From the NCBI RefSeq assembly GCF_000003815.2, contig NC_049989.1, positions 18,321,999 to 18,383,687 of the forward strand: a stretch of DNA of 61,689 bases. Reading direction: 5' to 3'. Below, piece after piece: positions 35,153-46,110 of the stretch; position 1 is the first letter of the stretch, and every line of letters begins with the position of its first letter. Below the pieces are notes generated by a model, which did no database searches, was not told the origin of the DNA, and was given only the letters and a program-made list of their open reading frames with translations. The stretch is from Branchiostoma floridae. Lineage: Eukaryota > Chordata > Leptocardii > Amphioxiformes > Branchiostomatidae. The translations under genes and the position numbers were made by a program.

Positions 35153-38100
35153 ATGACGGAACGCGAAGCAAAGCAGCCGGCAGAAAGGCTGGGGTCTGGG
35201 TTGAAGCGCCCCGCGCCCCCGCTACCACCGCCTCGCAATCTTGCACCAGGAGAGCAGGTAACGGTGTCTGGGCCAGAGCATAATGAAGAGTCGTGTCCCG
35301 ATACTCCGAACACAGCGAAGGGTACCGACGGCAGCGTAGATGACGATGCCGAGACAACTCGTGTAAGCTACAGAGGTACGTCCGGGTTAAAGTCCAGCGG
35401 TACAGCTGAAAAATTGCGCACATTTTGTCCAACAGCACCAAATGTCGCACAAGTAGTTGATTTTTTTGTCTAAACAAGTACAAATGTGAAGGCAAAAGTG
35501 GCAAAGACAGCTGGGAACTGCCCGACAATGCGGTCCCTTTTTCCAACTAGGAATAAAGCCTAAAGCAGCGGCTACTTTGGTGATTAATTGTCTCTCTTTC
35601 ATTTGATAGAATAATTGTAAACTCGCAGTACCATTAGAATTCATTTTTTTCAGCGTCCTTAGATTATAACTTTTTATTGCTTAATTATCCAGCAATCATG
35701 CTCGCTCATTCACTCACTCCGTCACTTAATCAATAAGTCCATCAGCTTTACGTGATTACAAATTTCAATCGCTGAGTATTGGTTCTTTTGTCATTAGTGC
35801 CATAAAAGAGTTATGATATAACGGCAACATTTTGAATGATAAAGAAAGTTATGATTTTCTACTTACCAAATCTTAGATCGTGCCATGGGGATGTGGAACA
35901 AGATGAAATCCAGCAATATCTGCTGGTTTCTACTGGGCTGTGTCTTTGTGGTTGGAACAGTTGCCCTCACTGTGGGCCTAACCGTAAGTCACATAGTCTT
36001 GGCCGTAACTAGCGATGGGTACCGGTACGGTGTACCGATACAACACCGGATTTTCCTATTGGACCGGTCTGGAAAAAATGGACCTGAACAAATTCGGTAG
36101 ACCGCATGTTCGGCCTATTGGAAAATGAACAGATTGTATGATTCACACGTTTTGGAGCTTACCGATCGAATCAGAGTAGAGTCTATACTCATTTCTACCA
36201 AGTTTACACTCAATCGTACAGAGGCAGTTAGCCTTGTAGGATTTTAAAACGACGAATACTCCACAGAACAGTCTTTGAAGCGAAATAGACCACTGTTTTG
36301 AGTATCGTCCATCCACAAGTTTTCACATACAGGTCCAGGTTTAGGTCCGGATCTAGACCTGATCCTATGGACCTGAACAGAACCTGGATCTGAATTTTCC
36401 GTACAGGTGTGACAGCGATCTCGCCCCCCCCGTGATCTCGCCCCCCGGGGGCGAAATCACTAGCGATCTCGCCCCCCCGGGGCGAAATCGCTAGCGATCT
36501 CGCCCTCCCCGGCTAGTGATCTCGCCCCCCTACCCCCCCCCCTTTAGCGATTTCGCCCCCCCCAAAAAACGGGTTTACATGACATCTTAGAAGTTGATTG
36601 GTATAAATCACAAAATGCAGTTTCAGAATGATATAAGTACACGAGTTTGATACATAACTCCATTCATAGTATCAATAGTAACGTAATTACATGGTAATAA
36701 GATAGTTGAACTTGTTTCAGACAAGGAGGGTTGGGTCCCTTGTATTCCCATTATTGCATATACCTGAGTCTTGACATAAGATGTATTTCATTGTATTCAC
36801 CTGTCCTCAAACAACCTATATATCTCCAATATGAAGTCTCTACCATGAAGTGACCACAAAAGAACTATGTAATGTCTTTATTAATTATGCAAATATTAGG
36901 TATTAATTAGAATAACGCACATTTTGGTATATGCACCTGGCCAAGGGATATCTTCACCTCCAACATGACTGTTTTTTCTAGTATTTAGGAACTCAACTGA
37001 TGCATTTACCCGTGTTTCTTAAGACTGGTACTTTACCAGTGTTTGTGTAGCATTTAGCAACAGCTATATCAACTTGCGCGTAGATAGTGTTTATAATGAG
37101 AAACTATTATTCACGTGTGTTTTTGTTAGTGCTTTGGAAATGTTTCCAGCACAAGAAAGAAAACACTGTGACAAATTGAAAACATATAGCTGACGTATTC
37201 CGTACCATAGACGGTGTTGATTTATACGTTCGCAGTAGCACTGTTTTTATGCCACCTCAGCTGCAAAAATTGTCTTTTTCATTTCAATGTCATGTTTGCA
37301 CCGAACAACATAGTATCGACTTTCGAGGTATGACAGGAATCTTACGGTACGGTAATAAGGTGCCATATAGGTACCAGGTAACACACCATACACGTTACTC
37401 CCCAGGTGCAGTATAGTACCAGGTAGCGCACCTGTAATATGTAGTAACCAGCTGCTCTTGGGGGGGGGGGCGAAAACGCTAAAGGGGGGCGAGAACGCTA
37501 GTGATCTCGCCCCCCGGGCGAGATCGCTGTCACACCTGTACCCACCTCTAGTCGTAACCGTAAGGTAAGCCAACCAGTATTTATATCATGACTTATAGAA
37601 CACTTAATATCCAACACAGAAATTAAACTAGAGGGACTTACCCCTCTAAGTTTTCAAGCGAACTCCGTCGACCTTCTTCAAAGAATAAATGACCCTCCAG
37701 TGAAGAAGCTGGGTCGACGGAGTTCGTCCGAAAATTTAGAGTGGTAACTAAGTCCCTATACTATAGTTTAATTTCAGTGTTGGATATAAAGTGGTAGAAT
37801 TTTTCTATAATGTATTCTACCAAGTTGAACATAGAGGGAATTTCATGTTAATATTACTAAAGTTATTCATTATGAAACTGAATATTTGATATGATATGAT
37901 ATGATGTGACTTTCTAAACGGGCTGGGGGAACGGCACAGTCCTGGCTGCAGAACAAAAGCAGCCGAGTGTGCTTAGGGTTGGGAAAAGCGGTCTGAACTT
38001 TTCTGCGTGCACAAGCCTTTCTCGCCAATTGGACGTGGAAGCATCTCCCGCAAAATCCTTATATCCCTATCACATTTGGCGAAAATCGATCAAACGACGA

Positions 38101-41100
38101 TTCTGCGTCAATCGCCCGAGCCTCGCTTATAATAATAACTTTATGGCACAACAATTTTACAAGGTACAAAGTATGGCTTACATGTGCCAGGGACGGTTTT
38201 CAGGAGAAAAATACGCGCAACCCTCTGTCAATTCTAAATATGGCCTATCTTCCATCCATACGAGGATAATGTGACACGGTTATTACCAAACTCTTAGCAG
38301 CGTGAGGGCTTTATTCCCTCCTGTTAGGGTTCTAAAACTGATCATCTGTTTATACAGGAGACACATGTTTCAAGGAATCGCTTGGTGATTTGGGAAATGC
38401 TACAAAAGTCTGCTGCTCCTTGGAAGACAACATCCTACAAGGTTAACCGCACGAAGCTTGCCCATCTGACTCCACTCTCGTCACCGCCCGGATTGAAATG
38501 GACAGGGTCATCCTCAAGTGCTATTACCAGCAGCGAGACAATGACAACAACCATCATAGCTATGCTAACCACAGGTCAGTAATGTGCATAACTGAGCTCG
38601 GGCAACAGGCTCCAAATGGGCATTTTTGGCCAAGCTAAAATCAAGTATTTAGTTGCTACATCGAGTGACATTTCTTCAGTTCAACTTCAAGGTGCTATTT
38701 TTGTTGCTTTTCACGCAGACATCAATGAGTGCACCAAGAAACCATGTCAACATGGACGCTGTGTGAATAAAGATGGCGGCTACAACTGTACCTGCAAGCC
38801 TGGATGGACTGGACAGAACTGTCAAGATAGTAGGTTCCTTCTGGTGTAGATATGATGTCTGCAAGTTGTCCTTTATGTTTGTTTTCTTCCTTTTATTACA
38901 AGAGTACTCCGTTTTCTCTAATCATCATTTTTACATATCAATTCATAGGATATTAATCTTGCTCTGCAACAAGATCTTCTCAGTGCCATTGACAAAAGAT
39001 AGTGGATGCTATTTGAAACGTCTGGCCGTTTCCAAACTCATATCCAGTTTCTTGAGTACCTGCTTTTGGCATATCTTATTACCTGGATGACTAACCGTCA
39101 TCGGCATTACCACGATAGACGCGAGCTGCAATACAAAATATTTTGGTGATTGGTCACGAGAGTCAGCCTCTAGTGCCAGTGAGGTTCGAACCTCTGAGAT
39201 CTGATCGCCTGTGCCACCTACTGATGACTTTCTTTGTGTGACAGACACATCTCTGATGGTATATAACATACATTCGCAGAATTCCACCAGGTGCCATTAT
39301 ACCGCCACCTCAAAAAACATTGCTATAGAAGACTTCTCAAGATTGTATTTAACATTCGGTGTTCAAAACAATCTTGGGAAGACCTCTATACTAACGTTTT
39401 TTGAGGTGGCGGTATTATGCCACCTGGTGGAATTATGATAGTCGATGTTAATCACTGTTGTCTTCTACAGCCCCGCGATGTCAGGATGGGTGGCACAAAT
39501 TCAAGAACCACTGCTACAAGCGGATGTCAGACAGAGTCGGTTGGTCCACAGCGAGCTCACGATGTAAACAACAGGGCGCAATTCTTGCCTCTATCAAGGA
39601 CCGTGGCGAGAACAACTTCATTTTGGATCTCTTCTTGAATGGTGGGTAATATGGAAGCTCTTTTTGTCATTGGATAATGACGACTTTGCAAGTTTTTTGT
39701 CTAAATATGAGACGTGCATGGTGTATTATAGAATAAGGGGAATTTTCCTGAACATACAATGTATACAGCCAACGCGTATCGTTAAACACATAAAGATCCT
39801 AAACTGTTTACAGACTGAAAAATCCCCCAATATATTTGGCTTTATATACAACCATATTTCAATTCCTGACATGCTGTCCAAGAGTAGCCTGTTTTAGTAA
39901 TAATGCGTCCACTACAGCAGCAGATGAAGTATCCGTCAGCCAAATATATTGGGGGATTTTTCAGTACAAGTTTCTTCTTTTGGTTACATCAAGGCGATTA
40001 TACTGGCAAGGAAAAAAAGACGGGACCAAAGATTTGTTCTTATTGCTAAAGTGAGAAACATCTTTTGGAGAAATTCGTCGCCCTTCAAAGGGCGGTACGG
40101 TGTTGGCCCTGTATGTAAAGAAAATCATTTAGTCCTTGCGTTAACGCTGGCTTTCCTTAGACCTGACCGGGTCCTATTCTTGCATTTCTTACGACTAAGT
40201 CGACTGAAGTACCAAATATCTTTGTAAAATGTCATACTGTTTTCATTTCAGAACCTAATAAAAATCTCCACTTCGTTCCGTCCCTCTGGCTTGGTCTTCA
40301 TAAAGAATCTGGACAATGGAAGTGGACAGATGGGTCACGTGTTGACTACACCAACTGGGCTCAGGGTGAGCCGAACAACAGTATGTTCTTCTCGAATTTC
40401 AAGGGACAGAATTGCGGCTCCATGCACTACAAGGTGTGTGCTTATTCCCTCTCTTGTTAAGTAATCTAATCCTAAGTAGTCAATACGTCTACGAAGGTTA
40501 ACCATGAAGTACGGTAACAGTTACTCAAGCAACTGGATGGAATTTGAAAACGGTCAGACACCTGATGATCAGACAGTACCCACTGTCTTTAGTTAGTGAC
40601 TGGATGAGGATCTGGAATTGCAAATTTTTAAACCAAAATTCTGAATTGACATTGATGAAGTGAAGACAATTCTAAGATGTTTCAAAAGAAGAAGACGAAG
40701 TGACTGTATGTTACTACCTTGTTCACAGAATGAATGATCCTTCTATCTTCAATAGTGACGTCAGGAGCACACCACTTCTATCCGTATGACGCCCTCCTGC
40801 AAAAGTGGTGTGTTCTGACGTCACTGCTGGAGATAAAAGGGTCATTCTGCGAACAAGGTCGACGGAGTTCGTCCGAAACTTAAGAGAGGTAAGTCCCTAT
40901 AGTGTTAATTCCAGTGTTGTATGTAAATTGTTAGCATTTTTCTGTAATGTATTCTACCAACACAGATGGATTTTCATGCTAATGCTTGCTGTATCGTTTA
41001 AACAGACCGGCAGAAATGTATTTTGGGAAAAGAAGAGGTACAAGGGACAGTGGAATGACGACCGATGCAGCATTGACAAACCCTACATTTGCGAGAAACC

Positions 41101-41107
41101 AATTTAA
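35153..41107 (+). CDS. Gene D: type II membrane lectin with one EGF domain, intact
   Basis: Exons: 35153-35375 (tail), 35877-35983 (helix), 38358-38574 (stalk), 38719-38829 (EGF), 39471-39641, 40252-40433 and 41006-41107 (CTLD, stop TAA). The joined frame codes 370 aa with no break; phases are 1, 0, 1, 1, 1, 0. The tail starts MTEREAKQP and has PAPPLPPPR. KMKSSN precedes the helix, so the N-terminus should be inside. The EGF is DINECTKKPC with six cysteines. The CTLD has WHKFKNHCYK, WLGLH, EPN, GQWNDDRC and ICEKPI, which fits Ca2+ and mannose-type sugar binding. Intron 2 starts 26 bp before a 1.5-kb hAT insertion. The EGF exon donor is A|GTAGGT, weaker than the GTGAGT of its relatives. Several foldback elements fill the later introns. 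Ligand unknown. Confidence 0.85.
36010..37550. mobile_element. hAT-like element in gene D intron 2 (host of a nested element)
   Basis: Ends TAGCGATGGGTACCGG and, reverse complemented, TAGAGGTGGGTAC are similar inverted ends. Flanks are GCCGTAAC (36002-36009) and GTCGTAAC (37551-37558), an 8-bp duplication with one mismatch, the hAT hallmark. The internal left part is related to the MITE at 47036-47455. Without its nested insert the element would be about 400 bp, so it too is a non-autonomous hAT. Confidence 0.85.
36404..37538. mobile_element. Nested TA-flanked element with C-rich subterminal palindromes
   Basis: The ends CAGGTGTGACAGCGATCTCG and its exact complement form 23-bp perfect inverted repeats, flanked by TA on both sides (36402-36403, 37539-37540), inside the hAT element. 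Just inside each end are several repeats of GCGATCTCGCCCCCC with self-complementary GGGGCGAAATCGC words. The 1135-bp interior has no transposase frame. TA duplication suggests Tc1/mariner-like mobilisation, but the class is uncertain. Confidence 0.85.
37631..37756. repeat. Foldback element, 'CGACGGAGTTCGTCCGAAA' family (gene D)
   Basis: Inverted arms from GGGACTTACCCCTCTAAG to TTTAGAGTGGTAACTAAGTC. Same family and intron position as in genes A and E. Confidence 0.7.
38050..38290. repeat. Insertion in gene D before the stalk exon
   Basis: Extra DNA compared with gene E (50095-50125). It contains GGCGAAAATCGATCAAACGA, closely similar to the arms of the MITE at 52268-52457, so it probably includes a decayed relative of that family. 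Confidence 0.5.
39281..39433. repeat. Foldback element in gene D before CTLD exon 1
   Basis: Inverted arms starting ATTCCACCAGGTGCCATTAT and ending ATGCCACCTGGTGGAAT, total 153 bp. Gene E lacks it at the matching place (about 52585). Confidence 0.8.
39815..39964. repeat. Foldback element between CTLD exons 1 and 2 of gene D
   Basis: Arms CTGAAAAATCCCCCAATATA and the exact complement at the other end; 150 bp in total. Confidence 0.8.
40721..40860. repeat. Nested foldback before the last CTLD exon of gene D
   Basis: TGACGTCAGGAGCACACCACTT is answered by AAGTGGTGTGTTCTGACGTC about 20 bp later. Outer arms GTTCACAGAATGAATGATCC and GGGTCATTCTGCGAAC extend the pairing. Partial relatives stand at 19.69-19.85 kb and 27.22-27.37 kb. 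Confidence 0.65.
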
Positions 41108-42930
41108 CAATGTCTATAGTAGAAAACAAACTTTGTTCCAATCCAATATTGCTGATGTCGTGTGTGCAAAAACAAGTACCATTGGCCACTCTGCAGATAT
41201 CTGTACTAGGTCTATCAAAAAACAGATGTTCTTACTTATTGTGCTGGAATGAGTGATTAACTCCGTACCACATTTCTATCCAACACAGATCAATCTTATG
41301 CTATTGTGATTATGCATAGATTATCTAATGCACATTCATGCCATTAATATTGTAGGTTTACAACTTATATAGAGTCATTCCGTCAAAATAAAGTTAGGCA
41401 TCCATACAGCCTACGAGTGTAAAATTGTATTGTACTAGTGCCGAGTACTGAAGCATTAAGAGTACAACTTTGTAGCTATAGAGTCTCCAGATAAGAATAG
41501 TGGAGGATGATATGATATTTCTTTCAGCTTAAGATTGAGCTAAAAGACAAAATAACCCTTTTCCACTCTTGATTTTATGTTTTAAAGCAATATTCGTGTA
41601 TGTAAAATTAGTAAACAATGACGCCATCCTTTATATACGATTGTCTTCATTGTTTACTAATTTTACAGAATTCTGTGTACACATCGAATACAACTGAAGA
41701 TCGTATTCAATGTGAACACAGAATTCTGTGTGCATTTTAAGATATATGTCTAGGTGTAGTTTTTCATATCTAAACATTTCTGCATTCTACATAACAGCCG
41801 ACTAAATGGGAGCAAAGGGTTGGATTGATTGAGTAGAACAATTCCATTTTTTTTTTGCTTTTCTCATTTTGTTGCTTTTCTTAACTCGTGGACAAAAATT
41901 TGTATATTTAGAATTTCAAGGATTGACAAGATATACAATGGTTCGTTCCATAGAAATTCTCACAACAAGAAACAATTTCTGGGAGATTTTTTTCTCAAAA
42001 GATGTTTACTCCCAAGAATTTATAGACATTCAAATCTAAATTTCTTGTTTTTCTCGTCTTATAAGTTATACTTCTTGTCATGTTTAAGAAAATATTACAA
42101 TTTCAAAAAGAGCAATCTTACTTCAAGATGATTTAATTACCTAAGATTATTTTTTACTTAAATCTTTTTCTTAAACACAGAAAGTTTTCTGCTTGCAAGA
42201 TAGTTTTCTGTCTACAAGAAAAAAAAGAAGAAAGAAAAAAAGGTATTTTGTATCGTGAACAATGTTTACAAGTTGGAGGACGTAACGTTACGTGTCGAGG
42301 CCGCTTTGTAAAATGCATTGTACACAGACAGTGTGCTAGCGTTGTGTCCGAGGACTTGGCATTTGTGATTACTAAATTTCATTGCACATGTATAAATGAT
42401 AACATTTCTTCGAGATGCAGAGTATCAGTAAGCACAAATTCTGGCCAACAACCCAGGAGTTAGACGGTTAGACATATCGTATCAAGTAGACACTCCTTCT
42501 GAAATGCCATATAAGGCTATAGAGCTTTCGAGGAAACTGAATGTTTGTGAGACTCATTAGTGATGATAAAGTAGAAAACAATACGGTTCAGGTATTTTAT
42601 ATGGAAACAGTCCTTCATCAAATTTTCTGAGCCTACAGTGTTACTTTCATATTTAGGAGATCGTGATTTGAATATTGTAATAGTGATGATTTGATTGTAT
42701 TGCTTTGTGACCGAAAGTAAGTCGTACGAATGTGTACTCAGAGGTTCTTTTTCTGCGACATTCCAACGTTGTTTTTATTTTAAATATGATTAATACTTGT
42801 TTTTTCCTGCATGCCGTCATTTGAATACTGAATAAAGAGTTGTTCAAACTAGTCTACCTTTGTCCAGCTGATCATTACCTCCACGGAAGGGAGTCTCAGA
42901 TTAAGTATTAAGAGGCTCTGTCTGTAAAAA
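41108..42930. other. 3' flank of gene D
   Basis: Diverged relative of the other 3' flanks, with two adjacent foldbacks at 41602-41666 (20-bp perfect arms GTAAAATTAGTAAACAATGA) and 41666-41728 (CAGAATTCTGTGT arms). No gene is seen. Confidence 0.6.
41387..41392 (+). promoter_or_regulatory. Putative poly(A) signal of gene D
   Basis: AATAAA about 280 bp after the stop, next to GAGTCATTCCGTCAA, the context shared by all copies. Confidence 0.5.
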
Positions 42931-44190
42931 CCAAGCATAGGGTGGCCAAACTAAAAAAATCGATTTTCCTTAAATTTTGTGTGGCAAAAATGGCAAAGTT
43001 TTAGATCTGCGGTCACCGGTTGCCATGGCAACGGCCATTTTTCAAAATGGCCGTTTTTCATCAAGGGAAGGCCTTGGTCGCGTCCAAAATAGGCCTCATT
43101 TGGACTCCTGTAGCCCCCACAAATTAACAGATATTTTATTGATTCTCGGATATGTTATTACCCATATTCTAATTGAAAAAAGCATATATAGTGATGCTCA
43201 AAATGTTTTTGTAGTGAGGTGCAGCAGATGTTTGAAAATTATGTGTTTTCGTGAATTTCCAAAATTGACAAAAATCACTTTTTTGACCATTTTCATTGAC
43301 CATTAGCTCATTTACAGGCAAATCAATTTGCTTGATTTTTGGCACAATTATAGTTTGAACCTTTGTATACATTATATGTAAAAAAAAGTTTGGGACTTTT
43401 ACGTATCGGACCGTGGTGGCCCCGAGAGTAAACCAATATTTCCATTTCAAGAAAATCGTAACCATAGAATTATTCCTGGAAAAACAGTCATAGCTTACCA
43501 AAAATGAATCTCAGTTTCATTTTATGTAGCAGAGGAACTTACCTATCACTTATGAAAGCAGGGTTGTTTTAAATTTTTTTTATTATTGCCTTTAAAATGA
43601 TTTTATTGAGTTTTTTTGGTCATTTTTAGACCAACAAATGTATATTTTGGCCCCAGCACCCTGGTATTGCAACCAAATGACCTGAAATTTGGTATAGGAA
43701 TGTCCTGGACATGTACACACATGGGTTGATAACTGGTTTGCCATATAATAGAACAAAATGCTGAATTTTGTGACTTTTTTGGCATTTTCGGCCCAAAAAG
43801 TACATTTTTGGCCCCTGTACCCTGGTTTTACAACCAAATGACCTGAAATTTGGCATAGGAATGCCCTGGACACATGCGCACATCAATAACCAGTTCGGCA
43901 TACTGTTCAACAAAATGCTTAATTTTGTGATTTTTTGGTTTATTTTTTTCCCAAAAAAGTACATTTTTGGCTCCCCTACCCTGGTTTTACAACTGAATGA
44001 CCTGGAATTCGGTATAGCAATGCCCTGAACATACTTCCCAAAACAACAATACTCGGTCGGTATAGTCATAAACAAAAAAGGCATAGCATTTTTCTTTGCC
44101 CATTCCTGTCCCACCAGGGCTGTTTTTGACCGAGTATTCGAAATAGAATAGGGGTTTCTATTTGTTCGATATGGCGTTCGGCTGGAAGGG
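42931..44190. other. Non-homologous spacer between D and E
   Basis: AT-rich DNA unlike any other part of the cluster. It has a CGGCCATTTTTCAAAATGGCCG palindrome near 43032-43054 and tandem units at about 43630-44060. Short minus-strand frames in the tandem part follow the repeat and are not genes. Confidence 0.5.
43630..44060. repeat. Tandem repeat, ~165-bp unit, about 3 copies
   Basis: The word CCAAATGACCTGAAATTTGG and its diverged forms recur at about 43673, 43836 and 43996, with shared surroundings such as AAAAAGTACATTTTTGGC. The period is about 160-165 bp. It is a short satellite-like array. Confidence 0.75.
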
Positions 44191-44713
44191 TCCATTCAAG
44201 CGCAGGCCGGGGAATGTTCACGGGATCGGTTCCAAATACATTGCTCACGGCGAAAACTAGAAAGGCTGGCTGAAAAGACAGACAGTAAGAGACTATGTTG
44301 GGCCAGTAGGAGAAAAGAGAACAGCTATTATTTTATATTTTTACCTATCTTGGATACTGTCTGTTCCGGAGCTGGACCGTGCTGTCCGGAGCTTCACTTT
44401 GACGGGGGTGTAGATCGCCTATGATCTACTGAATTTAAAGGTGATGCTGTTTGTAATTACGTGCTTATACATGTATCAAGCGTTGGTTTGTTGATTTGGC
44501 TGTTTAGAATGTACTATATCATGAGTGCTATCAATGGTTTCGGCAAATGTATGGAACCCCACTTTGAAGTCACTTTGGTTTGTTTTCTGTGAATCTACTT
44601 GGGTTTAGATTTATTTCCCCGTCTTTTTGACACTTCTAGTAGTGTGTTTGCATCCTCTTTGAAAAGGCAATAACAGTAACAGTTGGCCTCTCCTGTTTTT
44701 GCGGCTACTAGAA

Positions 44714-44942
44714 ATGACGGAACGCGACGCAAAACAGCCGGCAGAAAGGTTGGGGTCTGGGTTGACACGCCCCGCGCCCCCGCTACCACCGCCTCGCAAT
44801 CTTGCGCCAGGAGAGCAGGTAACGGTGTCTGGGCCAGAGCAAAATGAAGAGTTGTACACGTGTCCCGATACTCCTAACACACCGGAGGGTACCGACGGCC
44901 GTGGGGATGACGATGCCGAGACACCTCGTGTAAGCTACAGAG
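44714..44942 (+). CDS. Gene E, distal alternative first exon (1a)
   Basis: This exon encodes MTERDAKQPAERLG... to VSYR plus one base, 229 nt, phase 1, with donor AGAG|GTACGT. It is the tandem duplicate of exon 1b at 46111-46339 and has the same length and phase, so either could splice to exon 2 at 49488. Each lies in its own copy of the upstream and intronic module (roughly 44.47-45.86 kb and 45.87-47.8 kb). Differences from 1b are few (ERD/ERE, AERLG/AEMLG, APGE/APRE). It has ATG and no stop. Which one is used cannot be told from sequence. Confidence 0.65.
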
Positions 44943-46110
44943 GTACGTCGGGGTAAAAGTCCAGCGGTTTAGCTGAAAAATGGAGCAGATTTTGTCCAAC
45001 AGCACCAAATATTATCCTCCTTCACCGGCTTCCCTGTGGGCGTTGGCGTAAGTTGTGTGCTTTCCGGGGCGTTGACGGGGAGCTGTGGGTAGGCTACAAG
45101 CTCCCCGGCATATATTCCTTTCCTGGCGTATTCCCGGTTTAGAAAATCGCGAATCGACCTTCCCCGTCACCCAAACCCCCCACACTTACACCAACGCCCA
45201 CAGAAAAGCCGGTGAATGAGACTATAAATATGGAGGCATCTCAGTTTCCACACAGAATTGATTTTATCTGATTTTTTTAGACCAAAAATGTGCACTAGTA
45301 TTTTGGGGCCTTCAAAAAATAGTTGTTTTCTATATTGTTAGTTGCATAAAAGTAAGCAAAACATGCAGTCAAAGTGAATTTGATGAAACGGCTTAACTTT
45401 GCTTATGGCCTTTCCTAAATACCCAGGATAATGTTGCATGGTGTCATGTTCTACTAAAACCGTGCCAATACATTTATGCCATGAGCGTTTTGCGGATTCC
45501 AAGATAAATGTTTATCTATTTTTTTTATTGGCTTGACTGTTCAGCACGAACAGCCAGGGCTTCCCGACTAGCCTGTAGCTATTTCAAAGGGCTAGCACTG
45601 CTGACAGAGACAACGACAATACAAATGGAATTTGACAAGGAGTAGATACTATAGACATACGCTATCTTACACCATGTGTATAAAGTTCATTTTATGTACT
45701 TATTAATGGGAGCTAAGACCCCGTTCTAAGTACACGTGTGTTCCGACGGGCACCCCGTGATTTTGGAAAAAAGATTTCCACCTTCCGAGGTTCGTCTCCG
45801 GCAGACACCCGTGAGATTTTCTGACGTTGTACTATATTCACCCCTGAGGGGTCCGACAGCTTAATCAAGCGTTGGCTAGTTGATTTGGCTGTTTAGAATG
45901 TACCGTATCATGAGTGCTATCAATGGTTTCGGCAAATGTATGGAACCCCACTTTGAAGTCACTTTGGTTTGTTTTCTGTGAATCTACTTGGGTTTAGATT
46001 TATTTCCCCGTCTTTTTGACACTTCCAGTAGTGTGTTTGTATTCTCTTTAAGAAGGCAATGATCTTGGTTACTTTACTGTTGCCCATCCTTGTTTTTGCG
46101 GCTACTAGAA

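Noticed and set aside
36410-36560. CpG island or promoter in gene D
   Set aside because: The C-rich tract belongs to the subterminal repeats of the nested TA-flanked element and is mirrored at 37455-37530.
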